DNA of 64,000 bases from Halobacteria archaeon HArc-gm2. GTDB lineage: Archaea; Halobacteriota; Halobacteria; Halobacteriales; Haloarculaceae. Shown piece by piece: positions 41,749 through 50,557 of the stretch; within the stretch, counting starts at the first letter, position 1, and each line of letters starts with the position of its first letter. Where the stretch lies: assembly GCA_025517465.1 (NCBI GenBank), contig JAOPKE010000002.1:248001-312000 (forward strand), given 5' to 3'. The notes beneath the pieces were generated by a model, which had not been told where the DNA came from, made no database searches, and saw only the letters and a program-made list of their open reading frames with translations. A program made the translations under genes and the position numbers.

Positions 41749-42594
41749 ATGACGGATCTCGCCGACGAGGAGTGGCGGATCATCGCCAAGGAGTCCCGCG
41801 ATGGGCCGCTGAACATGGCGCTGGACGAAATGGCCGCGGAGACGGCGGCCGGCGGCGGGCCACGGACCCTCCGCGTATACCGCTGGGAACCCAGCACGCT
41901 CTCGCTGGGGTACAATCAGGACCCCGAGACTATCGACTGGGACTTCTGCGAGCGGGAGGGGATCACTGTCACCCGGCGGCCGACCGGCGGCGGCGCCATC
42001 TACCACGACTCGTGGGGCGACGTCTCCTACTCCATCGTCGTCCCGGCCGACGAGGTGCCCGGCGATCTGATGGAGTGCTACGAGCTGCTCTGCGAGCCGG
42101 TTCTCGACGCTTTCTCACGGCTGGGCGTCGACGCTGGCTTCGCCGACGAGGAGCGCCCCGCGGTCTACGAACCGGCCTGCTATCTGCGGGCGCTCCATCC
42201 GGCCCACGACGTCGTCGGCCCGGACGGCCGGAAAGTCTCTGGCAACGCCCAGTACCGCCAGCGCGACGCCGTCGTCCAGCACGGCTCGCTCACGTTCTCG
42301 ACCAACCCCGAGCGTCACTGCGCGTGTTTCACGGGCTATCCCGACGCAGACGGCAGCGACGGTAACGCGCCCACGCCTGATCCGGCCGCCTTCGCCGACC
42401 GCGTCGCCGGCATCGACGAGTACGTCGACGTCGATCGCGATGGGGTGGTTGAGGCACTGACCGCGACGCTGGCCGAGTGGGTCGACGCCGACGAAGGGGC
42501 GTGGACCGACGACGAACTGGCCCGCGCTCGCGACCTGGCCGAGCGAAAACACGAGACAACCGCCTGGACGCGGGACGGAACGGACCCGACCTAA
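41749..42594 (+). CDS. lplA: Lipoate-protein ligase A family protein
   Basis: 281 residues. Attaches lipoate or octanoate to acyltransferase or glycine-cleavage H proteins. GPLNMALDEM opens the domain, VTRRPTGGGAIYHD (residues 74-87) is the lipoyl-AMP binding loop, and RKVSGNAQYRQRDAVVQHGSL contains the expected catalytic Lys. The length fits a single-domain LplA or the related LipM octanoyltransferase; sequence alone does not separate them. No lipoylated protein gene is adjacent. Confidence 0.88.
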   Translation: MTDLADEEWRIIAKESRDGPLNMALDEMAAETAAGGGPRTLRVYRWEPSTLSLGYNQDPETIDWDFCEREGITVTRRPTGGGAIYHDSWGDVSYSIVVPADEVPGDLMECYELLCEPVLDAFSRLGVDAGFADEERPAVYEPACYLRALHPAHDVVGPDGRKVSGNAQYRQRDAVVQHGSLTFSTNPERHCACFTGYPDADGSDGNAPTPDPAAFADRVAGIDEYVDVDRDGVVEALTATLAEWVDADEGAWTDDELARARDLAERKHETTAWTRDGTDPT

Positions 42595-42605
42595 AATTCG
42601 GCGAA

Positions 42606-44234
42606 TCAGATAAACATCGCGACGCCGACGCCGACGACGAGGCCGATGGTCAGCAACATCACCGCGACGATGATGCCGACGAGCGGGCGGCGGTCGCTGG
42701 CGGGCTGGCTGGTCGAACTCGCCGTTCCGGTGTTCGTACCGAGCACCGAGCCGATGGCCCGCTCGACGGTGAGGCCGAGGTTGACCGTCGCGGCGCCCAG
42801 CGACCCGATGAGGTAGGCGACGAACTCGGCGACCTCCCAGACGGGGTCGTCGGCCGGGTCGGGGTCCGGGCTGGGCCGGCGTGCGCGGCGATTGACGCCG
42901 CCGTCGGACTTGGCCGACGCGGTCCCCTTGCTCGCCCGCGACCTCCCGCTCGCGTTGCCGGCGGACGCACTGACGTCGCCGGCGGAGACGTTCCGGGCAG
43001 CCCGTTCGAGGGCGTCTTCAGTCGTCTCCGCTGCGGGTTCGTCGGACTGCGACTGGGTGCTTGACTGGGACTGCGATTCGCTCGGCGCAACTTCGTCCGG
43101 GTCGGGTTCGTCCAGTTCGTCGAGTTCCGAGGGGTCGGTCGACGGTTCCTGGGATCCGCCAGTCGATTTGGAAGCCTGCTGGGAGTCCCTGGCCGCCGCG
43201 TCGGCGGCGGGTTCCCCGGCGGCCGCCCCTTCGCCGCTGGGCTCGCGAGGCGCCGTGTCGGCGGGCTCCGGGTCCGCACGCCCGGGGTCCTCGGCGACGG
43301 CGTCGACGGCGCTAGAGGTCGCGGCGGCCTCGTCCTCGGCGTCCCAGTCCTTCTGCTCGCCTTTCTCGGTGAGGCTCGCGCCGGCGTCCTCCAGTTCGTC
43401 GACGATGTCCGACCGGACCGACTGGGTCTGCGGGTCGTCGATGCCGTCGAGATCCGGCGTCGCGCCGGCGTCGAGGGTGCGCTTGCGGCGGAACTTCACC
43501 CGGATCTTGTCGTCCTCCCAGTCGGCCATGATGATCGCCTCACCGGGTTCGAGGCTCTGGACCTCGTCGGCGGTCTGGGAGCCCATGATGGAGGAGACGA
43601 CCTGGGTGTCGTTCTTCCAGGTGAGGCGGTGCCAGACCAGCCAGTCACACTGGGTGATGAAATCCTTCGAGACGGAGGCGGGGCGCTGGGACATGGCACA
43701 GACGCCCAACCCGCGTTTTCGCCCTCGCTTGGCGACGCGGACGAGCATCTCGCCGACCTCGTCCAGGCCCCCCGATTCGGGGATGAACTCGTGGGCCTCC
43801 TCGATGAGCAGGAGGTAGGGCACCTTCGCCTTCTTCTCCTTGATGAATAGCTCCCGGACGACGTCGTGGACCAGGCGCTTGGAGTCGGACTCCTCGATGA
43901 ACCCCGAAACGTCGAGGATGATGGGGACGTTGCTCCCCAGGGTGATGTCGGCGATCTTCTCGGCGTGTTGCGGACCGATCCGGAGGTCACAGCGCTCGTC
44001 ACCGCCGACGTGGAGCATCTCGTACTCCTCCTTGAGGCCGTAGTACTCCCCGTCGGTGTCGACGATCATCAGCGGGACGCCCTCGTCGAGCAACTCCTCG
44101 CAGAGCACGCTCGCCGTGTTGGACTTCCCGGAGCCGGACTTGCCAGTGATGAACCCTCGCCCCGTCACCACGTCCGCGATGGGCATGGGCTTGTGTTCCT
44201 CCGTCAGTATCATCGTCCGGTCCGCGCTCGACAT
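42606..44234 (-). CDS. HerA-like (DUF87) ATPase with C-terminal membrane anchor
   Basis: 542 residues. HerA-type P-loop ATPase about 10-270: Walker A GKSGSGKSN (31-39), Walker B YLLLIEEAHEF, and arginine/sensor region VAKRGRKRGLGVCAMSQRPASVSKDF. A long disordered acidic Ser/Asp/Glu/Pro region (about 280-440) with QSQSSTQSQS follows, then a predicted TM anchor at 515-542 (VGIIVAVMLLTIGLVVGVGVAMFI). HerA with NurA resects DNA ends, but no nurA is adjacent and the anchor suggests a membrane-linked, FtsK-like or conjugation-like DNA role. CATTTATCC upstream supports the start. Confidence 0.85.
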   Translation of the reverse strand: MSSADRTMILTEEHKPMPIADVVTGRGFITGKSGSGKSNTASVLCEELLDEGVPLMIVDTDGEYYGLKEEYEMLHVGGDERCDLRIGPQHAEKIADITLGSNVPIILDVSGFIEESDSKRLVHDVVRELFIKEKKAKVPYLLLIEEAHEFIPESGGLDEVGEMLVRVAKRGRKRGLGVCAMSQRPASVSKDFITQCDWLVWHRLTWKNDTQVVSSIMGSQTADEVQSLEPGEAIIMADWEDDKIRVKFRRKRTLDAGATPDLDGIDDPQTQSVRSDIVDELEDAGASLTEKGEQKDWDAEDEAAATSSAVDAVAEDPGRADPEPADTAPREPSGEGAAAGEPAADAAARDSQQASKSTGGSQEPSTDPSELDELDEPDPDEVAPSESQSQSSTQSQSDEPAAETTEDALERAARNVSAGDVSASAGNASGRSRASKGTASAKSDGGVNRRARRPSPDPDPADDPVWEVAEFVAYLIGSLGAATVNLGLTVERAIGSVLGTNTGTASSTSQPASDRRPLVGIIVAVMLLTIGLVVGVGVAMFI

Positions 44235-44446
44235 GTACTGAACACGGCTATGTGCTGGGGGGATAAATGCTTCCTGTCCCTCGCTCGTTCGTCAGACGCA
44301 TCCGCCTGGGATGACAGATATGGGCGTGATACGTACGACGCGATACTGTCAGAACTGGTTGTGTGTGGATAATTTGTGGAACATTCCGCCGGATCGAAGT
44401 CGGTGTCTGGCGACGCACTTAATGCGTCGCGCCCGGCTCTCGACGT

Positions 44447-44926
44447 ATGGCTGGCCCCCCTGACCCGCTTACCGGGCAAGCGCCCGACTGGCTCCAGGCG
44501 TACCTCGTAGTCGTCGGGGTGTGGATCGCCGCGCTTCAGGGACGAAAACTCCCCGCTCTGCGCCCGCCGCTCCCGCCGGCCGACCTCGTCATCCAGCACG
44601 AATACTACCTGTGGATGGCCGTCTTGCTGGGCGCCGCACTCGTTACGTTCGGGCTCGCGCTGACTAACGAATCGGTGTTCGGTCTCTCGCCCGCGTTCCG
44701 GTACTCCACGGCGCAGCGACGGGGGCTCCTCGCCTGTGCGCTCGCCCTCGCGTCGCCGGCCATCGTGACGCTGGTGGGCCCGCTCGCGGACTTTTCCGAT
44801 CCGTATCTCTTCGTCTGGTTTCTCTCCTATTCCCTCGCGTTTTGCGGACTGGCGGGCAGTGCCGGCGTCGTCCTGTGGCGGTTCGGGGAGACCACGCTCG
44901 CGGATCCGCTACCGGACGGGATGTGA
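44447..44926 (+). CDS. Hypothetical four-TM membrane protein
   Basis: 159 residues, about four TM segments (17-33, 52-72, 88-110, 120-145) with short polar loops. ACTTAATG at 44416-44423 is placed for a leaderless ATG at 44447. Not a family I recognise; a similar-sized four-TM protein follows 94 bp downstream. Confidence 0.6.
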   Translation: MAGPPDPLTGQAPDWLQAYLVVVGVWIAALQGRKLPALRPPLPPADLVIQHEYYLWMAVLLGAALVTFGLALTNESVFGLSPAFRYSTAQRRGLLACALALASPAIVTLVGPLADFSDPYLFVWFLSYSLAFCGLAGSAGVVLWRFGETTLADPLPDGM

Positions 44927-45020
44927 GATTTCGTCGACGACAGTCGACTCCCTCCCCGTCCACCGATGGACCCGCTCGATTTCCCAGTAACCTTTTATCG
45001 GCCTGTACTCACCAGCTACT

Positions 45021-45470
45021 ATGAGCGTTCGAGAACGAACAGTGGGGTTCCTGCAGCAGCGGGTGCTGACGCCGATGGCGCTGGGGGTCATCATCCTCTC
45101 GTTGACGCTGACGGCGGCGTTTCTCGGCCTCGTGGGGCTGATCAGTGGGGCAGACCTCAACGTGATCACGCGCTTGCCGGCGTACTCGCTGGTGATGGGC
45201 ATCGTCTTCGTCGTGGCCATCCTGCGACTCGACTCGCCGAACCGCGACGGCATGATGGTGCTCGTGTCGACCAGCGGTATCGCCGTGCTGGCGTTCGTCC
45301 TCGTCGGCCTCGCCACCGAGGGCGTGATGTACACGTACAATTCCCCCGAGGAGGTCGTGATGTCGAACCTCATCTTCTACTTCGCCGCAGCTGGCATGGT
45401 GTGTACGGGCGTCGTCTTCTGGGCGTTACACCACTGGCGCGAGTTCGCGACCAACGACTCGCGGCTGTAG
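45021..45470 (+). CDS. Hypothetical four-TM membrane protein, haloarchaeal
   Basis: 149 residues with four TM segments (about 20-42, 52-68, 80-98, 115-135) and a charged N terminus MSVRERTVGFLQQRV that looks like an amphipathic helix. TTTTAT at 44993-44998 gives a leaderless promoter. Unrecognised family. The next gene (endonuclease IV) is on the same strand. Confidence 0.65.
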   Translation: MSVRERTVGFLQQRVLTPMALGVIILSLTLTAAFLGLVGLISGADLNVITRLPAYSLVMGIVFVVAILRLDSPNRDGMMVLVSTSGIAVLAFVLVGLATEGVMYTYNSPEEVVMSNLIFYFAAAGMVCTGVVFWALHHWREFATNDSRL

Positions 45471-45562
45471 GCCGGCGTTCCAGTCCGTTTCTTTCGCTGC
45501 CGTCTCTCCTCACCCCACCGTGCTTCGAAGCCCCTATAGTCGCGCTCGCGTAGGCTGGTGGT

Positions 45563-46414
45563 ATGCAAGTCGGCGCACACACCTCCATCGCGAAGGATAA
45601 GGGACCACATGACGGTGCGGGCAACGCGGTACACCAACAGGTCGAGTACGGCGGCAACTGCGGGCAGATATTCAGCCACTCGCCGCAGGTCTGGCAGGAC
45701 CCGAACATCGAGGACGACGAGGCCGAGCAGTTCCGTGACCTGACCGACGAGCACGGCGTCGGGCCGTGGGTCATCCACTCCTCCTATCTCGTCAACCTCT
45801 GCACCCCGAAGGACGACCTTCGCGCAAAGTCCATCGACTCGATGCAGAAGGAGGTCGACGCCGCGGACAAGCTCGACGTCGAGTACGTCAACGTCCACCT
45901 CGGCGCCCACACCGGCGCCGGCGTCGACGGCGGCCTCGACAACGCCGCCAGCGCCCTGGACGAACTGGACATCCCCGACGGCGTCACCGTCCTCGTCGAG
46001 TCAGACGCCGGCAGCGGCACCAAGCTCGGCGGCGAGTTCGAACACCTCGCCGAGGTGCTGGACCGGTCGTCGCAGGACCTGGAGATTTGCGTCGACACGG
46101 CCCACGCCTTCGCCGCAGGCTACGACCTCTCGACCGTCGAGGGCGTCAACGAGACCGTCGCCGAGTTCGACGAGGTCGTCGGCCTGGACAAGCTGGCGTG
46201 CATCCACCTCAACGACTCCAAGCACGAGTGCGGGACGAACAAGGACGAGCACGCCCACATTGGCGAGGGCGAGATCGGCGTCGAGGGGATGCAGACTATC
46301 CTCACCCACGAGGCGCTCGAAGACGTCCCGTTCGTGCTGGAGACGCCGACCGAGGACGGCAAGAGCTTCGCGTGGAACATCGAGCGAGCCAGAGAATTAG
46401 CTGGAGCGGAGTAA
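45563..46414 (+). CDS. nfo: Endonuclease IV (AP endonuclease)
   Basis: 283 residues. Cuts DNA 5' to abasic sites in base-excision repair. TIM-barrel with three zinc ions: [88 protein letters not shown] and VLETPTEDG carry the His/Glu/Asp ligands in the expected order. Length and start match the family. Confidence 0.95.
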   Translation: MQVGAHTSIAKDKGPHDGAGNAVHQQVEYGGNCGQIFSHSPQVWQDPNIEDDEAEQFRDLTDEHGVGPWVIHSSYLVNLCTPKDDLRAKSIDSMQKEVDAADKLDVEYVNVHLGAHTGAGVDGGLDNAASALDELDIPDGVTVLVESDAGSGTKLGGEFEHLAEVLDRSSQDLEICVDTAHAFAAGYDLSTVEGVNETVAEFDEVVGLDKLACIHLNDSKHECGTNKDEHAHIGEGEIGVEGMQTILTHEALEDVPFVLETPTEDGKSFAWNIERARELAGAE

Positions 46415-46554
46415 CACGACGAGGCGGCTCACGGCTCCCGCTGGTCGCCGCTCGCCAAGAGCTGGTCCCTCGCACGCGGCTCACTGCGTTCGCCGCTCGC
46501 TCGGCACCAGCCGCGTCAGAAGATTTTTCGCCTTGATTCGGTTAGGGTAACCCA

Positions 46555-47199
46555 GTGGATTCCCCGTTCGACGTCCTCCACCTCGACCCCGGCGCCGACG
46601 ACGAGGCGGTCAAGCAGGCCTACCGCCGCCGGGTGAAGGAGGCCCACCCGGACCACGGCGGATCCAAGGCGGAGTTCCAGCGCGTGCGGGCGGCCTACGA
46701 GGCGATCAAGGCCGGCGAGACCCTCCCCAAATCCTGGCCCGAACCCGAGGTCGAGGAGGAGACCGAGCCGGAAGACCAGGACCCCCTCGTCGAGTATCTC
46801 GACTACGAGGTACTGGCCGACAACGGCTGGGAGCTGACCGACGAGGACCTCTTCGAGAAGGCCGCCGCCGCGAACCTCGACAGCGAGGACTACGGCGAGT
46901 TCCGGGTCGAGGAGCGGGACACGCTGCTCGAAGCCGCCGAGGAACACGGCTTCACCTGGCCCTTCTCCTGTCGCGGCGGCGCCTGCGCTAACTGCGCCGT
47001 CATCGTCGTCGAGGGCGACCTCTCCCTGCCCGTGAGCCACGTCCTCCCCTCCGAAATGACCGACCGAGGGATCCGGCTGTCGTGTGTCGGCGAGCCCATC
47101 ACGGACGACCTGAAAGTCGTCTACAACGTCAAGCACCTGCCCGACCTCGACGAGTTGCGGTTGCCGCCCGGCCCCTACGAGTGGGCCTCTGATGACTAG
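46555..47199 (+). CDS. [2Fe-2S] ferredoxin with N-terminal J-domain
   Basis: 214 residues from a GTG start; TTTTTCG about 30 bp upstream suits a leaderless transcript. Residues 1-52 are a J-domain (FDVLHLDPGADDEAVKQAYRRRVKEAHPDHGG, with the HPD motif). A charged spacer follows, then a plant-type ferredoxin (about 115-205) with cluster ligands in SCRGGACANCAVIVVEG and RLSCVGEP. Haloarchaea are known to have ferredoxins with J-domain-like extensions. Possible role: directed electron transfer or cluster handling with DnaK. Confidence 0.9.
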   Translation: MDSPFDVLHLDPGADDEAVKQAYRRRVKEAHPDHGGSKAEFQRVRAAYEAIKAGETLPKSWPEPEVEEETEPEDQDPLVEYLDYEVLADNGWELTDEDLFEKAAAANLDSEDYGEFRVEERDTLLEAAEEHGFTWPFSCRGGACANCAVIVVEGDLSLPVSHVLPSEMTDRGIRLSCVGEPITDDLKVVYNVKHLPDLDELRLPPGPYEWASDD

Positions 47200-47263
47200 G
47201 AGTGACGGCTTTTGTTTGGATATGGGTCGCTGGCCGCTCCTTTGAGATAGCAATCAGCAACTC

Positions 47264-47496
47264 GAAAGCCCTCGGCACGCTCCGGTCCCGCGGCCCCGCT
47301 GCGCTCCTCACTGCGTTCGGTGCTTACGGGGCCGGGGTTCCCGGAGCGTACCTCGCCCTTTCATTCCTCCAGGAGAACTTGCTCTCCTGAGCCTTGCGCT
47401 CACTCCGTTCGCGCAAGACACCAGGGTCAGCACAGCACCGCAGCCCTGCCCTTCCCCTGGTCGGCCGACGAGACGGCCTCCCGGCCGAGCGGTTGC
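47264..47496 (-). repeat. Structured dispersed repeat, subtype 2 (copy B2)
   Basis: Minus strand: GCAACCGCTCGGCCGGGAG, GACCAGGGGAAGGGCAGG, GCTGCGGTGCTGTGC, GGAATGAAAGGGCGAGG, stem TACGCTCCGG / CCGGAGCGTG (one G-U pair), conserved GGGAACCCCGG and GCGGGACCG, and the end GCCGAGGGCTTTC (47264-47276). It matches copy A2 (37167-37363) block for block with different but paired stem sequence. It lies 4 bp from copy B1, head-to-head. Confidence 0.6.
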
Positions 47497-47500
47497 GGGA

Positions 47501-47806
47501 GGAAGCGTGACCCGCCGCGGACGCGGCGGGTTCGGGGAGGGCTGGTGGCGCCAATCGCGAGCGCGTTTCATCGCGCGAGCGATGCTGAACCTGGCGGAAT
47601 GAAAGGGCGAGGTGCGGTCGGCGAAGTCCGAACCCGCAAGCACGCGAGGAACGAGCGCGCATGGTTCGAGAGAGCTTCGCTCTCTCGTCATCACGAAAAT
47701 CTTCGATTTTCGGACGACAGCGGGTTCGCACGAGTCGAGCGCGCCGAGGGCTTTCGAGGTGTTTGCTGTATCAATTTCGACTCAAGAGAGCGCGCCGAGG
47801 GCTTTC
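47501..47806 (+). repeat. Structured dispersed repeat, subtype 1 (copy B1) with duplicated tail
   Basis: Plus strand: GGAAGCG, hairpin CCCGCCGC-GGAC-GCGGCGGG, CGGGGAGGGCTGGTGG, AATCGCGAGCG, CGCGCGAGCGATGC, CCTGGCGGAATGAAAGGG, and ends with GCGCGCCGAGGGCTTTC twice (47739-47755 and 47790-47806). The 3' stem region carries an extra insert of about 90 bp. Open frames here run on both strands and are taken as artefacts. The remaining 47807-47899 holds only a T-rich patch before the methyltransferase start. Confidence 0.6.
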
Positions 47807-47899
47807 GAAGTCTTGTCCGAGTTTCTTGCTCTCGCTCTCACACGAACTCACCCACCAGATAATCGACCCGTTTTTTCCGGTCCGTGCGCAATCACGGGT

Positions 47900-48688
47900 G
47901 TGCGACAGTTCAGCGCCGACTACCTGGAAACGACGCGCCAGGGGATGTGGGAGGGGTCCCGGGAGGCACTCGTGGACCTCGACCTCGCCGAGCGCGAGTC
48001 GGTCCTCGACGTCGGCTGCGGAACGGGCGTCCTCACGCGCGTCCTCAGGGAGGAGTGTCCCGGCAGGGTCGTCGGCCTCGACGCGGACCCGACGCTCCTC
48101 CAGGCCGTCGACCCCCCGGTGGTCCGCGGCGACGCGACGCGCCTGCCGTTCCGCGAGGACGCCGTCGACCTGGTAGTCTGCCAGGCGCTGCTGATCAACC
48201 TCCCGGACCCCGCCGTCGCGGTCCGGGAGTTCGCCCGCGTCGCCGCCGACGCCGTCGCCGTGGTCGAGCCCGACAACAGCGCCGTCACGATCGAGTCCAC
48301 CGTCGACGACGAACCGGCGCTGGCCCGGCGGGCCCGCGAACGCTACCTCGACGGCGTGGACACGGACGTCGCGCTCGGCGCCAGCGCCGCGGCCCTCCTC
48401 GACGACGCGGGCCTCGACGTGGTCTCGACGCGGCGCTACGATCAGGTGCGGCGGACGGGCCCACCGTACTCCGAGAGCGCTATCGAGGCGGCCCGCCGGA
48501 AGGCGACGGGTGAGGCCATCGCCGACGACCGGGCGGAGATTCTCGCCGGCGACGCCAGCGAAGCCGACTACGACGAACTCCGCCGGCAGTGGCGCTCGCT
48601 CGGACGTGACGTCGTCGAGCAGATGCAGAACGAAGCGTACGAGCGCACCGAGACAGTCCCGTTCTTCGTCACCGTCGGCCGGGTCTGA
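47900..48688 (+). CDS. SAM-dependent class I methyltransferase
   Basis: 262 residues from a GTG at 47900. The open frame reaches further up, but that part is the dispersed repeat, and TTTTTTCC at 47870-47877 suits a leaderless start here. SAM-binding motif I SVLDVGCGTGVLTRVL, acidic VVGLDADPT, and motif IV VDLVVCQALLINLPDP are clear. The Ubie-like core is followed by a C-terminal helical part (YSESAIEAARRKATGEAI). Substrate unknown. Confidence 0.85.
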   Translation: MRQFSADYLETTRQGMWEGSREALVDLDLAERESVLDVGCGTGVLTRVLREECPGRVVGLDADPTLLQAVDPPVVRGDATRLPFREDAVDLVVCQALLINLPDPAVAVREFARVAADAVAVVEPDNSAVTIESTVDDEPALARRARERYLDGVDTDVALGASAAALLDDAGLDVVSTRRYDQVRRTGPPYSESAIEAARRKATGEAIADDRAEILAGDASEADYDELRRQWRSLGRDVVEQMQNEAYERTETVPFFVTVGRV

Positions 48689-48714
48689 CGCTGCCGGTCC
48701 GGTTCGCCGCGCGT

Positions 48715-49272
48715 CTAACGCCTCTCGCCGACCGATTCGGAGTCGGCTGGAGATTTGACCGTCGCCTCGGTCTTCGTCTGCTCGGTCCCCGCACCGTCGG
48801 GGACGGCACGCCCCGCGATCCGGACCGCAGTTAGGTCGAGCAGCGTGAACACCAGGCCGAAGGCCAGACCGACGACGGTGGCGATACCCGAACCGATCGC
48901 GAGGATGAGCGCGATACCCGCCGGATTGCTGGGGCCAGAGAGCAGGTCCTGGATCGTCAGGAGCAGCAACGGTCCGAGGAGGGTCGCCAGTCCGACCAGC
49001 CCACCGCCGGCGCTCCCCCTGAGAATCACGGGCCGTACTGCCCCGACGAGCGTCGCTTCCAACACCTCGTCGGTGAGCACCCAGCGCGTCGCCAGGAAGG
49101 AGAGCACCCAGAGGTACGCGTAGCCGAGGAACCCCAGCACAGTCCCGAACTCGGGCAGGACGTCGCTCAGGCCGCCGGAGGCGTACGCCGGGAGGACGAA
49201 TCCGACCGTGAGCCCGGCGACGTGGAACGACGCCAGCGTCCAGACCAGGAGTCGCCGGTCGGCCTCAGCCAT
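48715..49272 (-). CDS. Hypothetical membrane protein paired with a CopD-like protein
   Basis: 185 residues with about five TM segments between residues 10 and 155 and a charged disordered tail. It overlaps the upstream CopD-like gene by 8 bp, so both are cotranslated and may form one membrane unit. Not a family I recognise on its own. Confidence 0.7.
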   Translation of the reverse strand: MAEADRRLLVWTLASFHVAGLTVGFVLPAYASGGLSDVLPEFGTVLGFLGYAYLWVLSFLATRWVLTDEVLEATLVGAVRPVILRGSAGGGLVGLATLLGPLLLLTIQDLLSGPSNPAGIALILAIGSGIATVVGLAFGLVFTLLDLTAVRIAGRAVPDGAGTEQTKTEATVKSPADSESVGERR

Positions 49273-49711
49273 GAGCGAGCACCTCCGCGAGGACGACTAG
49301 AACGAGGAGGGCGGCGGTCGTCGCACCGTAGGCCCGCCGGTAGAACGGAACGCTCGCAGGGCCTGGACGTCCTTCCTCGGCGTCTATCCGGGCGATCGCG
49401 ACTGTACGGACGAGCGACCCGAGCACGAACACGGCGACGAGGGCGAGTTTGACCAGCAGAATGGTTCCCCAGCGGGTCTCGGGACCGGGCGCCCCGAGCG
49501 CGCCGAGGTTGCCGACGCCGGTGACCACCATCACGCCCAGCGCGCCCCAGAACGCCCACTCGTAGCCGGTGGCGAGCGACGACGCCGTGTCACTGCCACC
49601 GCCACGACCATCGCGACGAGCCACGTACCACACCGTGCCCGCGCCGCCGAGCAGGACGACCATCCCGAGGACGTGCAGCGTGCGAACGGCGACGTGGAGG
49701 GTTTCGGCCAT
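49265..49711 (-). CDS. CopD-like membrane protein
   Basis: 148 residues, four TM segments. TLHVAVRTLHVLGMVVLLGGAGTVW at the start and VMVVTGVGNLGAL...WGTILLVKLALVAVF resemble CopD/DUF2269-type proteins, with conserved His in the first helix. Some CopD proteins import copper, but here the partner is an unknown membrane protein and no copper gene is nearby, so the substrate is open. Start at 49711 chosen because of a TATTTC element 27 bp upstream on the minus strand. Confidence 0.72.
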   Translation of the reverse strand: MAETLHVAVRTLHVLGMVVLLGGAGTVWYVARRDGRGGGSDTASSLATGYEWAFWGALGVMVVTGVGNLGALGAPGPETRWGTILLVKLALVAVFVLGSLVRTVAIARIDAEEGRPGPASVPFYRRAYGATTAALLVLVVLAEVLAHG

Positions 49712-49780
49712 CGGTCGGGGTTCACCCGCCGGGTAGAAATAGACTGTCGCTGTCACCGGCGACAGGGGCTGTCACACCGC

Positions 49781-50446
49781 TCAGACCACGTCGCCGCGGA
49801 CCGTCGCGCCGTCCTGGCGTTCGCGATAGGCCTCGACGACGTCGGCGGCGGCGCTGGCCTCGTCCGCCTCCATCCCGAGCATCTCCAGGGCGCCCGACAG
49901 CGTCGGGAAGACGAGTTCGCCCTCCCTGAGTTTGCGGAACGCCTCGTCGCTGCGCTGGCCGCCGGAATCGTCGTCGACCCACAGGCAGACACCTCTGGGA
50001 TCCAGGATCTGTTCGTAGTTCTCGCGGGCCTGGGCGCCCTTCAGCCGCTGTCGCACGTTGTCCTCGAAGGAGGCGTTGCACACCTCCAGGTGGACCGGTT
50101 CGTCGTCGTCGAGCAGCTGGGCCGCCAGACACTGTTCGGGCGCGGCGTGGCCGTTCGAATTGGCCCGGACGTACTCGGGGTTCTCGTCGGCCCACGCGGC
50201 CCGAACCGTCTTGCCGACGCCCTGGACGCCGAGTTCCGCCTCGAACTCCTCGGCGCGCTCCGGCGCGTCGCGCATCAGGATGTCCTTGGTGAGGTAGACG
50301 TCCAGCCGTTCGACGGGGTCGAGGCCGAGCGCGACGTCGCCGTACACCCAGACCTCGCGGACCGGGACCGGCATCGGTTCACTCGCGACGGTCGAGACGA
50401 TCTCCGCGACGCGGTCGATGGCTTGCTCTCGACCGAACTCGTTCAT
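49781..50446 (-). CDS. Conserved haloarchaeal protein (DUF7095-like)
   Basis: 221 residues. MPVPVREVWVYGDVALGLDPVERLDVYLTKDIL resembles a nucleotidyltransferase-like strand-turn (GDVALG), and the remainder (VRANSNGHAAPEQCLAAQLL, HLEVCNASFEDNVRQRL) is strongly conserved-looking. I recall close relatives across haloarchaea listed as DUF7095; the role is unknown. ATG 50446 fits, and the long open frame upstream of it has no coding character. Confidence 0.7.
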   Translation of the reverse strand: MNEFGREQAIDRVAEIVSTVASEPMPVPVREVWVYGDVALGLDPVERLDVYLTKDILMRDAPERAEEFEAELGVQGVGKTVRAAWADENPEYVRANSNGHAAPEQCLAAQLLDDDEPVHLEVCNASFEDNVRQRLKGAQARENYEQILDPRGVCLWVDDDSGGQRSDEAFRKLREGELVFPTLSGALEMLGMEADEASAAADVVEAYRERQDGATVRGDVV

Positions 50447-50557
50447 TGGGACTCTCTTGGCGAGTGCGAAGGAAAACGGTTTCCAGTCGGCCCGGACGGC
50501 CTCGGACCGCTCGACACCGACGCAACCATTAAGCGACGGCTGGCGGTACCCGGACGT

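Noticed and set aside
47320..47899. Extended N terminus of the methyltransferase
   Set aside because: The upstream frame translates repeat B1; the methyltransferase fold begins at the GTG at 47900 with a promoter-like patch just before it.
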